This document shows, piece by piece, positions 10,693 to 22,516 of a stretch of DNA of 64,000 nucleotides. Source of the DNA: Cydia pomonella (Eukaryota > Arthropoda > Insecta > Lepidoptera > Tortricidae). The notes beneath the pieces are model-generated. The model did no database searches. It was not told where the DNA came from and saw nothing but the letters and a program-made list of their open reading frames with translations. How positions within the stretch are numbered: position 1 is the first letter of the stretch; each line of letters opens with the position of its first letter. A program made the translations under genes and the position numbers. The DNA is taken from NCBI RefSeq assembly GCF_033807575.1, contig NC_084713.1:17831389-17895388 (forward strand), written 5' to 3'.

Positions 10693-12139
10693 CTGTGACG
10701 CCGTATTTCTGAAAGCAGCGTTTCTAGCGGTGGTTATTGGACATGTTTTATCAAAATCGGTTCATCTGTTTCATGGCGTTGAGGGTTTTTTTTACAAGCT
10801 TTAATTTAACTTGCCCTGTTATCTACGAGCAGGTACTTAGTATGTTAGTGTTCATGATCAGATACACAAGTTTTTAGATTGTCGAGGTTAGCTTACACTG
10901 GCGCCAAGAACTCAAGTCGCTCTCTCGATGGGAATATAAGAACCCGGCTGGAATATTTAATCTATGCCCTATTGGTTTCTGATTTATCCATGTCTATGAT
11001 TATGAGGTGCATTGCGTTCTGAATTGTTTACATGGTTGATATGTAGTATGGGACGTGGATGTAGACTGTAGGTAGTATAGGTAACAATGAAAGTAAATCC
11101 ACCTAAAAATCAGTGACCACCCATATTATTAATTTGAACTTAACTACAGGGAAAGTTATAATCACCTGTCTACCTATTCAAATATGAAACTATCCCGCAG
11201 GTATTTCAACTGCGTCTGGAGAATGGATTTTTCCCTTTAGAAGTATTATTCAAGAGTAAAGTAATATTCAGCTTATTTTCAGTTATATGTACATTCAGGT
11301 ACATCTTATTTTTATATTTATCTTATATTATATTTGGTACAGTAAGAACAAATATATCCAGGTTCCACTGTCGTACCTACCTAACTGTCACGAATTTCGT
11401 TCACCCACAATGTAAACAAAATGCCAAAGAGCAGCTCAAAAAACAATAAAAGATGAGCATTAGAGTCAAGCGTGAAACGCGGATAGCCCTTGGGTCAAGA
11501 GGGGAGGTATGGCTGCAGCGCGGTGATATCCGTTCCTGTACACTAAAATGGCGTAAATGCCTCCGACGGAAGTGGCGCTTACGTCGGTTAAGTCTAAGGG
11601 TACCGATAGCCACTCGAGCGCACTTGGGGTAAAAACGTACTAGTTTCTGCGTCATTTCTAATCTAACCTTTGCCAGGGTCGGTAAATGCTAACATATAAT
11701 AAATATAATACAAGGTGGTGAAGTTGTGGTGAAGGTAAACTCTTTAAGTAGATGACTGCTTGTAATAATTGAAATAAAATATTACATATTCATGCTGAGT
11801 GCTGAAAATTTCACAAACTAAATTGTCATTTTTTTTAAGCAGGAAAAAAAAATTGGTTACTTAAAAAAACCAGATAGGTATGTTAAATAATTTTACTATC
11901 TCTCATAATATCGGCTTTCCTTTTCATGAAACTGATGTTTTATCAATTCGAATTATCTGGACCATATCAATCAACCTCGTGAATGCCCTGCTGGCATATA
12001 TTTTACGGGGATCAAACAAAAGTTATGCGAAAATTTGATCAAAAATACTATTTTATTTATCTATCGGGAAGCTAAAATATAACACACCATTTTAAATATA
12101 CTCGTCCAATTTTTTAAATATTATATTGAGCTATCTTAA
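10693..12139. other. Spacer with one GC-richer island
   Basis: Positions 11395-11660 are GC-richer and open for 84 codons on the minus strand, giving an Arg/His-rich translation with no recognisable domain. I see no start context, splice sites or poly(A) signal that would make it a gene. The rest is AT-rich. Confidence 0.4.
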
Positions 12140-12462
12140 ATGTTAATTGGCTATAATAAGTTAATATATATATCCACTAATGCAATACCTAATTTAAATT
12201 TGCTTACAAATGCGCCCTTGGCAATGAATATGGTATATGCTTCACCTAAAAGAATTTTTGAAAAAAAAATATGGAAAAGTTTAATATTGAGTATAAAAAA
12301 TGTAAATGGAAAGTTTGTCACATGGAACCTGCTGCACCATTTGAGGAACTAGATTTAGAACAAGCTAAGTTGGCAGCAATTTTGATGTCCAAGACTGTGA
12401 AAGTGGTTGAATCGTCAAACTTGTATGATTTTTTTTTTAGTTTAAATAACGCTTGCACAGTC
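12140..12462 (+). pseudogene. Possible decayed coding segment, unknown
   Basis: Two overlapping plus-strand frames (12140-12352 and 12271-12465) adjoin. The second contains CKWKVCHMEPAAPFEELDLE followed by QAKLAAILMSKTVKVVESSN, which reads more like protein than the neighbouring AT-rich translation. The first frame, with NAIPNLNLLTNAPLAMNMVY, could be the preceding part of the same protein across a frameshift in the A9 tract near 12265. I do not recognise the family. It may equally be chance, as the region is AT-rich. Confidence 0.25.
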
Positions 12463-12465
12463 TAG

Positions 12466-14267
12466 GCTATAAAAAAATTCTGCCACCTTGGTCTAACTTC
12501 TAGGTACAATAGGTACTAGAAGATCAAAGCCTACTGACAAGTAAGTAAAGTATAATGCTCAGCTCTTTTAATTGTGCAGTTATTTGAACATGCGTGGTTC
12601 CATACCTCCTATAAATTCCTTTCTACTGAGATACCACGGACATTTTAGCGCTCCTGCCTTGTCACGGAACGACCATCAATAACGGCTCGTCGCTCATATT
12701 GGGCGGAAAATTCAATAAAAATTGATCAGTCGTTTTCATAGTTTGCAACCGACCCGGCTTGTCGGCTCCATTTGTTACTCGTTGGCGCGTTTCGCTATTC
12801 CTTCAATCCTTAAAATTGATTTAAATTTGTATTCGCTCGTATTTGAAATTCAATTAAAACTACCAGTAATCAAAACTACATTCATAAAAGCATGAAAGAA
12901 TACTTCAATTTTCTACACAAAATATAAAAACGCAGTCGATTGCACGCTTTCAATAGAACTTAGAAATCACAAGGGTAAAAATTTCAGAAAGGCATGCATC
13001 GAAACTCAAGCGAGGGAACATCCAACAAATAAGGGGGGAACTCCGTATTGTGCACAACCTTCAAAACCAGACGTCCTAATCGACCCTTTTGAAATTCCAA
13101 CTAACGGGAAACTCCATTTCCATAACAATAAAAATGTGATCCGAACATCTAGAAATGCCTGCGCGATATTCACGGATCATAAAATCGCACTTGGTTCTGT
13201 GAATACGGAGCGTCTGATGTAACTGGACCTGTGCTGCCTAACCGCCTACCCCTTACAGCGCTTATTAGGTGTACATTGTTAATAGGGGCAAGTGTCATGG
13301 TAAATTGGTTATAACGCTAAAGGGCTCGGTGTCGCTTTACCGACGATGCTGTTTTGTACTCGAGGCCGGCGCTATGCCCATTTATTTAAATTTATAATGT
13401 TGTGTTGACGTTTTAAAGTTTCAGAGTTATGTGTGTTGGCAGTCCTAGCACCGGGCATGAATGTATTATTTGAGTAATATGATTTGAAGTGGAAAACCAA
13501 AGTTCAGATGAAGTTACTTACAAAATCTAAACTCTTCTTTATCTTAGATACTTTTCTCCTGATAGATTTATGGTCGTTGACGAATTTAGATCATTATATA
13601 TTTTTTATAGAAAAGCATTATGTGGTAATTCTTCAGGCATAACGTCAATATTATTATAAATTAAAAAAATAAGTAGACTGAGTGGGTTTTTAAACTTTGT
13701 TCCTTCTTTGCAACTTTAAGGGTCTCTTGCGCCTTCCAGGATTAGCGTACAGTTTAACCCTATATAAACGGTTAACTCCGAGTTAGTTGACTAACTCTGG
13801 AGCGCGCGAAGGGCTCGAATGTTATTTTAAAGTTATTTCAGATATTTATTTAATCTGACTCGATTTTTAGCGAATACCACCTCAAAATAAAAACGTTAAT
13901 ATTTGACTTTGTGTGGGTAAATCAAATATATAGTTAATTAACATTAACAAAACAATTAGGTACATGCAATATATATCGGATAAACTTAATTAAATACATA
14001 ACGTAGCGGCCATTGTATTTGTTATTTAGTCCAGACTCTAGGGAGTCATCTACCACGGCTATCTAGACTAGGGGGACCTATTAGTTTCCTAGTTATGAAC
14101 TTTTGAACAGCTACCTGTCAGATTCATGCATTGCTCTGGGGGATGTAATGGCAAGCCGAACGAAGGCGAGGCGTTACATATTTAACTAATTAAACAAACA
14201 AACTAACTAGAAGAATTTTAAAACGGCATGCTTAAATTATATAAAACTTGTAATCAACATTTACGTA
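12466..14267. other. Single-copy-looking spacer, GC-richer at 12640-13400
   Basis: The segment 12640-13400 has no repeat that I recognise and is GC-richer than average (for example CGACCCGGCTTGTCGGCTCC and CTCGAGGCCGGCGCTATGCC), compatible with conserved non-coding or regulatory DNA. At 13787-13814 CTCCGAGTTAGT and ACTAACTCTGGAG form a short hairpin. No gene called. Confidence 0.4.
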
Positions 14268-14560
14268 ATATATAGATTTTTTTTTTTTAAAGATTAAATA
14301 TTCTATTTATTGACAATAACAATATACATAATGGATATATACAGATGATTACTATAACTAGCTTATATCTAAAATAGGCCCTTGAGGCATTGTACCAAGG
14401 ATGCTGGCGGCATTTCCTCGTTGTATCGCAATACTGATACGTTGTGCGAGGAAGCCGCCAGCTCTTCGGTCACCAGTTACGTCAACCAGACGTTTCGCGA
14501 TTTCTCCAAAAAACTTGTGCGCGCTGGGACCCCATGGACCTAGAGTTTCAACGAATAGAT
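14268..14560 (-). mobile_element. LINE of the QRGNAAS type, reverse transcriptase gene C-terminus and tail
   Basis: The minus strand reads ETLGPWGPSAHKFFGEIAKR, then LVDVTGDRRAGGFL and AQRISIAIQRGNAASILGTM followed by PQGPILDIS and a stop at 14358-14360. A 3' tail of about 80 bases ends in poly(A) (T12 on the plus strand near 14279-14290). The GPWGP...TGD...QRGNAAS order is the conserved C-terminus of an insect non-LTR retrotransposon group, which I cannot assign to a clade with certainty. Related ends lie at 38965-39245 (plus) and 62247-62450 (minus). 5'-truncated. Confidence 0.8.
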
Positions 14561-14689
14561 ATTACGTCTGGTGCTAGTTCAAAGAAAAATAGAGCGCTCT
14601 ATAAGTCAAGCAAAAGGGTTGAAATTGAAAGTATATGTGACATACATACATAGTGTATTAGGTATTGTTTTAATACTTATATAAGTAGT

Positions 14690-14892
14690 GTGTTTGTGTT
14701 TAATAGTCTCCATTTTTAGCTACTTGCACTACCTGTTGACTTTGGTATGAGTACTACATTTTTTGATACCTAAACCGCTACCGATTGTGTATTGATGATA
14801 CCTGGTTCTATATTCCTTTAAAAATTATTTGTAGTTTCACATGTATGTAAAATGTATGATTGTTGGTGCAATAAAGAATATTTACTTACTTT
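14690..14892 (+). mobile_element. LINE 3' untranslated tail
   Basis: The end GTTGGTGCAATAAAGAATAT followed by TTACTTACTTT matches, in reverse, the sequence at 57553-57600 (AGTAAGTAAGTAAATATTCTTTATTGTGCACC). Shared ends with a TTAC-repeat tail are typical of LINE 3' termini. No coding part is left in this copy and the left limit is uncertain. Confidence 0.6.
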
Positions 14893-15224
14893 CATACGTG
14901 GAGTTCTAATTTGAATGAAAAAATAAGTTTGACCTCCAAGCCCTCGACATGTTACTTACCTGTCGTTCTCAAATCAGAACTTAAAAAAGATTGTACGGCG
15001 GAGGTAAGGTCTGTGTGACTCTTATGCATTCCTGGGCCTTTTTAATAATCTTAAATAAGTGATAATCTACATTGTAGGTGAAAAAAAATACCGCTCAACT
15101 AAACATTAAAGTTATCTGCAAAATATGGCACGAAATAATTGACCACTTTATTAAGTCTCGTTTCGGAGGCCAAGATTCTTTTGGATCACTGAGCCAATAT
15201 AGTTAGTGAGGCATTATACTAGTG

Positions 15225-15550
15225 AAGCACTGGTGGCCTAGCGGTTAGAGCGCGCGACTTACAATCAGAAGATCGCGGGTTCAAACTCCGGCTCGTACCA
15301 ATGAGTTTTTCGGAACTTATGCACGAAATATCATTTGATATTTACCAGTCACTTTTCGGTGAAGGAAAATATCGTGAGGAAACCGGACTAATTCCAATAA
15401 GGCCTAGTATATCCTCTGGGTCAGAAGGTCAGATGGCAGTCGCTTTCATAAAAACTGGTGCCTACGCCAATTTGTAGGATTAGTTGCCAAGCGGACCCCA
15501 GGCTCACATGAGCCGTGGCAAAATGCCGGGACAACGCGAGGAAGAAGAAG
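15225..15550 (+). mobile_element. tRNA-derived SINE, family 1
   Basis: The tRNA-like head has an RNA polymerase III A box, TGGCCTAGCGGTTAG (15234-15248), and B box, GGTTCAAACTC (15278-15288), about 30 bases apart, and ends GGCTCGTACCA. A tRNA-unrelated body follows (TTTTTCGGAACTTATGCACG, GGTGAAGGAAAATATCGTGAGG) and the element ends in a GAA-repeat tail, GAGGAAGAAGAAG. A second copy is at 35640-35862. The head cannot be a functional tRNA: the acceptor stem does not pair. Confidence 0.88.
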
Positions 15551-16487
15551 TCGTCATACTGCGTTTTTACGCAAATAATTAACAGTTCTCTAACAGAGCC
15601 TATAAAAACTAATTTCCAATCAAAATTAATACCATAATTACAAAGAAAATTAACGTAATAACACTTCTTGTCCGCACAGATAATTACCAAAAACTTTGAC
15701 AGGGTACCATATAATAACGCTCGTCTTCCTCTGCAGGACAGCGCAGGGCCCTTGTCAAATTAACGCTCGCCTCTGTCTCGCTGACAAACGACGTGGGCAT
15801 AATAAAAACGTGCTCATGAATGCTTATAGCATTTATGAGCACACGAAATGTTTGGTGGAATATTTTAGGTATTTCGGGGCTGCAAAAATATGAATTATAA
15901 AATACATTTCTCTTAAAATACTTGGTATTTATGTTTAAATGTCAAAAGGGAATTATTTATCCAGTTTAATACTTAACGGCGACTGATAATCACAAGGACC
16001 TTGACAATATTATTTGGCTCGAAAATATATTAAAACACCTTTCATTACCATAGAGTAAACGATTTAAGAATTCGGATAAGCAGACTTATCATTCTACTTC
16101 AAATATTTTCTACAAGAAACCGTAGTAAAATCAATTCCAAGTATATTGTTTAGGAGCCTCGGGGAATTATTCAAAAATGCCTAGTTGAAAATGGTTTTAT
16201 TTGTGATCAAAGCAAAATATTTTTATTTTTCTATGTCTATGTTTTCTTTATTTAACATTCATAAACGGGCAGGCAAACTCTTGTAAGGCAAAATATACCT
16301 ATACCTAAATGTTTTTCTGTTACTTAGTTAAAAGATAAGATATTTTCTGCCAACAAACTGTTTTACAGTTTGGCAGATAGTTGTAAATGTGAATGTAACA
16401 CTTACTTTATGAATGAATAAAAAAAATAGTTTTTTTAAATTGTACCTATAGTTTTTTTTTAAATTGTATTGAGAACAAAAAATAAAA
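15551..16487. other. Spacer, nothing recognised
   Basis: AT-rich. A short inverted pair, GTGCTCATGAATGC / GCATTTATGAGCAC, lies near 15809-15842. No gene. Confidence 0.5.
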
Positions 16488-16625
16488 CCGATCAAGTGAG
16501 AGTTGGACTCGCGCACAAAGGGTTCCGTACCATTATCTATAAAAACGGCAAAAAAATCATGTTTTTTGTATTGAAGCCCCCTTAAATATTTATAATATAA
16601 TATATACAAATCATACCTCAATAAA
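16488..16625 (+). repeat. GGTTCCGTACC element without the 5S-like segment (left part)
   Basis: AAAACCGATCAAGTGAGAG, GTTGGACTCGCGCACAAAGG and GTTCCGTACCATTATCTATA match the start of the element at 27605. After AAAAACGG, this copy continues with CAAAAAAATCATG and GAAGCCCCCTTAAATATT, whereas the other copy has the 5S-like sequence. The right half is missing. Confidence 0.75.
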
Positions 16626-17396
16626 AGAAAACAATGCAAAAAGACAACAGCAACACAAGTAGAGGTAAACAACATGCGGTCTTATCAATAAAAAGTCTTT
16701 TTCTCAGCAGCTGACTGGACATAAATTATGATTGGGTTCTATTTCTAGTTAGTTGTTTAAAATTCGACAATAAAGTACCTACATAATTTTTTAAGTACCT
16801 ATAATACTACCAGTATACCACAGATTGGCCCCTGTCTCTTATTAAAGTAATTAGTTGAGCTTCAAAGCGTTCTAACAACTATAAACTTCAAGCGCTACGC
16901 TTCCCCTAGCAAAGACTAAGAGCTTGATACATATTTGCACCGATACAAGCCAAGTCAAAGCCGTTAGTGGCATTGCATCTCAAACTTCATCAGTTCCAGC
17001 AGAAATTGCGACATCGTTCTACACACACAGTTAACAAACAAGCTGAAGTTCTAAATCACGAAGTTTCATCACCCGTTTACCCTGAAAGCAATTTCACGTA
17101 AACCTCTTAGCAAAATAAACAGTATTAATCTCAAACCTAATAAGTCCGGTCCACTACATCAAAGTTAAGAGTATTAAATGTAAAAAGACCGCGGAGTTTC
17201 GAACTTGGCCTTACGCCAGCGTGCTCTCCCGATTTCTGAAGAAGGCTTAACATGTAAGCCAAATGAAGAAAATTTTTGGTATTAAAGTCGTGAAAATATC
17301 TTCACTTTTAAGATTTTCATATCTAAACTACATATCTTTTGAACAACTAAAGTCTTGGCTGTGAGTATATGATTTAAGGAATTAATTTTTAGGTGG
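16626..17396. other. Spacer, nothing recognised
   Basis: No repeat or coding signal. The segment 16850-17230 is slightly GC-richer and looks single-copy. Confidence 0.45.
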
Positions 17397-17548
17397 CCAG
17401 CCCGCGTAGCCAACATGTCAATCGTTAACGCTTCGTTGCGTAGCGTAGTCATCTCTCTCTATCAATCTTCCATATTAGTGCGACAGTGACAGTTGCGTTT
17501 CGTTCACTTCGGAGCGTTAACGATTGGCATGTTCGCTACGCGGGCAGG
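17397..17548. mobile_element. Foldback (MITE-like) element
   Basis: Arms of 33 bp at 17400-17432 (GCCCGCGTAGCCAACATGTC...) and 17513-17545 are inverted copies differing at two positions. The loop contains TCATCTCTCTCTATCA and AGTGCGACAGTGACAG, which I recall from an abundant lepidopteran family. No coding capacity. Confidence 0.85.
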
Positions 17549-17649
17549 TATGAATATGAAACACATTATTTGCAAAGAACTGTTCAATCAAAAACGTCCA
17601 TTTTTACGATTAGAGCAATCAAGCGCATGGTAAGACTGATAAGCTTAAG

Positions 17650-17882
17650 AGTTTTTTTTTTTATATGACGTTGATGATAAACAAGCATACGGCCCGCGTG
17701 ATGGTAAGCAGTCACCGTAGCCTATGGACGCCTGCAACGCCACATGTGCATTGCCGACCGACTTTTTTGAAGAACACCATACTGTAGCCCCTCGGAAAAA
17801 CCTCGGCAGCTCATTCCACAGCCGAAGCGTCCGCGTGAGGAAATTCCTCTGAAATCGCACAGAGGTTTACAAGCTTATTGCG
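17650..17882 (-). mobile_element. LINE, reverse transcriptase C-terminus and poly(A) end
   Basis: The minus strand encodes RFQRNFLTRTLRLWNELP, then after a frameshift KKSVGNAHVALQASIGYGDC and a run ending ACLSSTSYKKK, with the poly(A) as T-rich DNA at 17650-17663. The part from SVGNAH onward is shared with the family A tail (GGCTACGGAGACTGCTTACC), which shows that family A is the 3' end of a LINE of this kind or a parasite of it. 5'-truncated and frameshifted. Confidence 0.82.
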
Positions 17883-18664
17883 ACTTCCACTAATATTCAC
17901 AATTTATTGACGCCACATATAACATAAATGAACACAGCATTTGGCATATAAGCCTAAAATATAACAAGCTTAATACCTAAATTGAACATAATGATACTGC
18001 TTTGTGTCGGCAAACCGGGTTTTATTTGCGTTTCTCTCGAAATAGTTAGCGAGCGGGTAAACACTTGACTGCCGTGAGTGCCAGGAAATTCCGTATTCAG
18101 TTTCCATCGTTGGCTGAATTTAAAAATTTCTATCCTTAAAATTGTATTGAATCAGGAGAATTCTGCTTTAAAATGTTTCTTTGTAAATAAACGTTCGTTA
18201 TTGACAGTATAAAGATATATTTCTTGTTTTGTTTTAGCTCTGTTGCATTAAATAAATACAAGTTCTCTAAAGATATTAATTTCTTTCCCTTTGAAATGAT
18301 TGGTCAATTTTCAATTAAGTCTTTTGACTGCATTTATATTCTGAAAAACCGTTTTGTTTATAGCGCGAATTCCAATCTAAAGAACCTGGTTTTAAAGTAA
18401 CCAAATGAGTTTTTTTTTCCGGTTTTTAAAACAAAATAAGTACATTTTAAGCGAAAAAAAAGTATGTGTATAGATCGTGGCATTCACGAAGACGCGTTAA
18501 GACTCGTAATTTCATGTTATTAAAAGTTAGATTTGAAAAATTTGCGCGTCATCGTGGCTGGCACGAATTAGGTATAATTGCCAAGAATAAGTATAGTTCA
18601 TGTCATTCAGGTATGACGATACCAAGAGGTCGATTCTAATTTAACAATTTGTTATGGGTTTGAA
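17883..18664. other. Spacer, nothing recognised
   Basis: AT-rich, no repeat assigned and no gene. Confidence 0.5.
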
Positions 18665-18800
18665 CTGGTTTCGATCCGAGCTTGACGATCGTCTTGGTTA
18701 TTTATTGGCGCGCAACTCACGCATGACTTCTACTTCATTTCGCATGCACAAATCCGCGTGAGCGATCACCAAGATCATCAAATCTGTATCGGAATCCTAG
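18665..18800. mobile_element. Possible imperfect foldback element
   Basis: GGTTTCGATCCGAGCTTGACG with CGTCTTGGTTAT on the left is mirrored, imperfectly, by ACCAAGATCATCAAATCTG and TATCGGAATCC on the right. The arms are diverged. Termini were not determined. Confidence 0.4.
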
Positions 18801-19735
18801 ATTTCTTTAGACTACAATATGAATACCTATAAAGCATCACATGTTATTTTATGTATAACCAATGTAACAAAATGTATTGTATTGCGATTATTATTACAGC
18901 ACAACCTGATTTTCCTGTCACCATTACACAAAAGCAAGAATAAATGGTTTCTGAAATCGCAAGTCCGTGGATTCACAAAAAAAATTACGCTTCAAATTGA
19001 ATCATTTGTAATATTCATTCTTTCGTTCTTGCTTCTGTGGAAGCATTTTCAACACTGATATAAAGCTACTAGAAATAAATAACAAGTTATTTTTTCACTG
19101 GTCTGCCGTTTGTTCACCGCGAGCATTAGCGAGGTCTCTGCTTCAGCATGGGCAAAAATGCTTTCGTATGTCCGGATGTTCTCTTCACCTATTCTAGCGA
19201 AATTTTGTGAACAGGTATAGATTTTCTTATAAAGATAGTTCGAGCCAGTACGGCCGTATTTCACCTTCCCATACAAACGGAGTTTCGTTCTCATTTAAAA
19301 CCACCTATTGGATTGTAGGGTAACGGCGGCTATTAACGCGGGTATCAAAATCGACGTCTAACACCGCGGTGTTTACAAATACGCATTTTGCAAGCAAACA
19401 GATCTATTCCCTAAGAAATAAAGCATACACAAAACAAGCTCATTCATTGGTCTATCGTGCCCATTAGTATGCATTTGTGTTAGTATAACAAAAAACTCGC
19501 GATTCGTCATTTTGTGCGACGGCGGTGCAAGAACCGGTTGTTCCATACAGACGCGTGACACCACAGGTAAGTGCACTCCAATCTTACTTAGTGTTTTACG
19601 TAATAGTTATGGCAAATAAACTAGTGCAATGCCTTTTAAGAGGTTGTGTATTGTTTTCTACACGATTTTGAATTACTTTTAACTTAGTTTTTGACCGGGA
19701 AATACGTTTAAAATTGAAAATAAAATACAGCGGTG
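18801..19735. other. Spacer, nothing recognised
   Basis: Open frames here are short and composition-driven. A GTGACACCACAGGTAAGTGC string near 19555 resembles a splice donor, but no exon-like sequence precedes it. Confidence 0.4.
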
Positions 19736-21484
19736 ATAGGCGCCAATTACTTCTGTGGTAAGTAATTCCGTGGTATGCCACGGTAATAGAAAAAGTGGTA
19801 GTTTTGTTATTTACTCTTTAGTTTTGCTACAAATTATCAATTTTATAATTTCTTTTATTTATTCCAATCTTGATCTATTCACGCTATTAAACAGCTATTT
19901 CCGTGGTATGGAAAGTATTCAACTAACCCTTAATTTTTAACAAAAACTTCAGCACCGATTTCCTTGTTTCTATGGGAACCCTTAATCTGTCAACTTTTTT
20001 TTATTTTGAGTTAAAACTTAAAATTTACTTGCCAGTTATGTGATTTTGTCCTTACAAGAACCTTGTAATATACGTGTTTGATTTGATTTGAAAAACCATC
20101 TGTGTTTTATTCTTTTTATGGGTCGGAATTAGGTTGAATTAAACTCCAAATTAAGCCTATTACCGATGGTATGATCAGATTACCCTCGGTAATAGAATGT
20201 ATAGAAATCTATTACCGACCCAGAGAAATATCGAATGGGTCGGTAATAGGCTCTTAAAGAGTTATCTATTACCGAGTGACTATTTGGTATTGTATTGAAA
20301 TATCGCATTTAGGGTACCGCAAGTACAGATTTCGTTGATAAAATTTTGACTTCAGTTATCATTATCAGATTTAAATTCTTCTGTTTTCTGATTCAGTTAT
20401 TACTCTGACAAGGAAGGGTACCCAACTGCCGGACAATTCCGATTAGATTTTTTTTTATATAATTTTATTTACACAGTAGTCCAAAATCTCAGACATGATC
20501 TTTTTTTAGCTATAAGAATCAGCAATAAGAAAAGTACTGTGATTTGTTAATTATAAACGGGTAAAGTATAACACATAATATGTGAGAGACTTTATTTAAC
20601 TTAATTACCTTATCAAAAATATTAGAATTAAAAATTTTCATGTTTTAATATATAGTCGAAATTTTATAAGGTGGACGTTTACCATTTCACTGTGGTAAAC
20701 TTTCACTCAGGTGGTAAACGTCCAGCTTATAAAATTTCGACTATAATTTACGCTGTGCCTTATGAGAAAATGTTACTTACTTGTTTTTTTGTGCAGCTAA
20801 TTATGTCAGTAAGACAAATTCTTATCAATCTTTATAGCATTTAAAAATTACTGTATTTAATAACAGGCAGGCCTATTTGTCATATACGTCCTTAGTAAAA
20901 CTTTACTAACAATAATTTTTGTTGTTTTACATGTAAAACATTCAACTTATAACTTGTTATACAGGTACTCGTGGGTACTTGGTAAGTTAACTATTTAATA
21001 GTATTTGATTGTGCCAAAGTGTAATTATAATCTCTTCGAATATATCTCTTATTTTTAAACATACTCCTATAGCTTTATTTTTTATTTTTGTGTCATTATT
21101 AAACTTAACACAAAAATAATATACAGAACCCACGTCGTTATTATTGTTTTAACCCTCGGTATTAGGTTTCGAATTTTGAGTTTGGTTTCTATTAACGAGT
21201 GCAAAAAAATCATGCCAATTGTACCCTCGGTAATGAAAGCTCAATTCGCGATAATAGAATCACAGCCTGTCCCTTGCCACGGTAATAGAAGATTTGGTCA
21301 TTTTGGCTTCAAAAAATATTTTAATACATATAATAACCCAAAATGAATTCAAAAACGTGTGAAACGGAAAGTTCATTAAAGGCTCTGATGAAAAAAAAAT
21401 TCCTGGCTGTTAAACAGCATTGATACCCTTAATTTTTGGATCTCTTTTGAAAAGTTCCTTAACTACCACGGTAATAGGTGCCTT
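19736..21484. mobile_element. Candidate non-autonomous DNA transposon with CGGTAATAG subterminal motifs
   Basis: The left edge, GGCGCCAATTACTTCTGTGG at 19739, is mirrored by the right edge, CCACGGTAATAGGTGCC at 21466-21482, as imperfect terminal inverted repeats. About ten copies of (C)CGGTAATAG or its complement occur between them, in both orientations: near 19780, 20160, 20186, 20211, 20238, 20267, 21156, 21225, 21277 and 21468. Such clusters usually act as transposase binding sites. No transposase is encoded. A 95-bp hairpin sits inside. The exact family and target-site duplication could not be fixed. Confidence 0.5.
20651..20745. repeat. Near-perfect hairpin, 34-bp arms
   Basis: Left arm 20651-20684 (TATAGTCGAAATTTTATAAG...) and right arm 20712-20745 are inverted copies with a single mismatch. 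The loop (20685-20711) itself repeats the word GGTAAAC. It could be a small foldback element inserted in the larger repeat. Confidence 0.9.
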
Positions 21485-21647
21485 TACCCTAATTAAACTT
21501 TACACATACAATGATATGAGGTATATCTATTTGCTAACCTATTGCCAAATGCTGCATTTTAGCTAATTCGAGAAGTCTTGAAGTTGATGCTATGTCCACA
21601 CTTAGATAGGCCTAACTTTTCATTGCCATCATTATGACACCATCAAA

Positions 21648-21784
21648 GATGGTGCTTCCACATTAGGTGTTATCAAATTTTGTATAACATCGTGTGACAG
21701 GAACAAGGTAGTATTGATTGTGTTTTATTATATTGTCACACAATGTTATATAATACATATAACAACCAATGTAGGAGCACCATC
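21648..21784. mobile_element. Foldback element, GATGGTGCTTCC type
   Basis: The termini GATGGTGCTTCCACATT (from 21648) and AATGTAGGAGCACCATC (to 21784) are inverted with few mismatches, and TATAACATCGTGTGACAGG is mirrored by TTGTCACACAATGTTATA. A partial second copy lies at 47717-47838. Non-coding. Confidence 0.8.
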
Positions 21785-22516
21785 ACATATTCTTACCCAT
21801 TGTTCACCACAAGCCTCTTTTCGTTTCTTTCTTCGCTCCAAAATCGGCATTATAACTATAACTTAACAATTTGATCTTATTTTTTCATAATTTCTTGCAG
21901 CATTCGGTCGCACTAATAAAGAAGTAACTAGGTAAATAGGTACCTAATCCTTTTCCAGATACCCACAAACTTCCGAATGGTCTGTGTTTAAGGATTTCCT
22001 TAAATCTCTAGCTCCACGTTTCTTAAGACTCGTTCTACGATAATCAACTGTCTTCAGGAATCCGCGACGTCACCCGGCCGCGGACGGAGATTATTCGTTT
22101 CTAAGCACCTTTTATTAATGCCTTCCTTTGTTGCCTCCCCGATTTTTCAGAGTCCTGATTAAAACTGCCGTAAAATGCGCCCTTGGAGTGGAATAACTCG
22201 GGCATTATCGCAACTCTTTTCGTTTGAAGCTGAATACCGCTATCTTAAATCTTCAATTTGTAAGATGAACTTAAATACAGATATAGCAGTTAACTAAACT
22301 TGAAAATTGAAATATTTGTCGACATATCCGTTGATTTACTTCAATCTGAATAAGACCCCAGAAAATAGAACGTGTACGTCTTTATAATTAACATGCAATT
22401 GAAGACATACAGTAGCTGCTGTGTTTGTATTATATAATATAATCTCATTAGAATAACAAACTTTATTAGTTTTTATAATCGAAAAAAAAAATTACATTCA
22501 TGCTAACTATAATCAT
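21785..22516. other. Spacer with single-copy-looking, GC-richer segment
   Basis: Positions 22010-22250 (TCCGCGACGTCACCCGGCCG, then GCGCCCTTGGAGTGGAATAA) contain no recognisable repeat and contrast with the AT-rich flanks. Conserved non-coding DNA is possible. No coding frame. Confidence 0.4.

Noticed and set aside
15225..15296. tRNA gene with A and B boxes
   Set aside because: The acceptor stem does not pair and the sequence continues into a SINE body that is repeated at 35640-35862.
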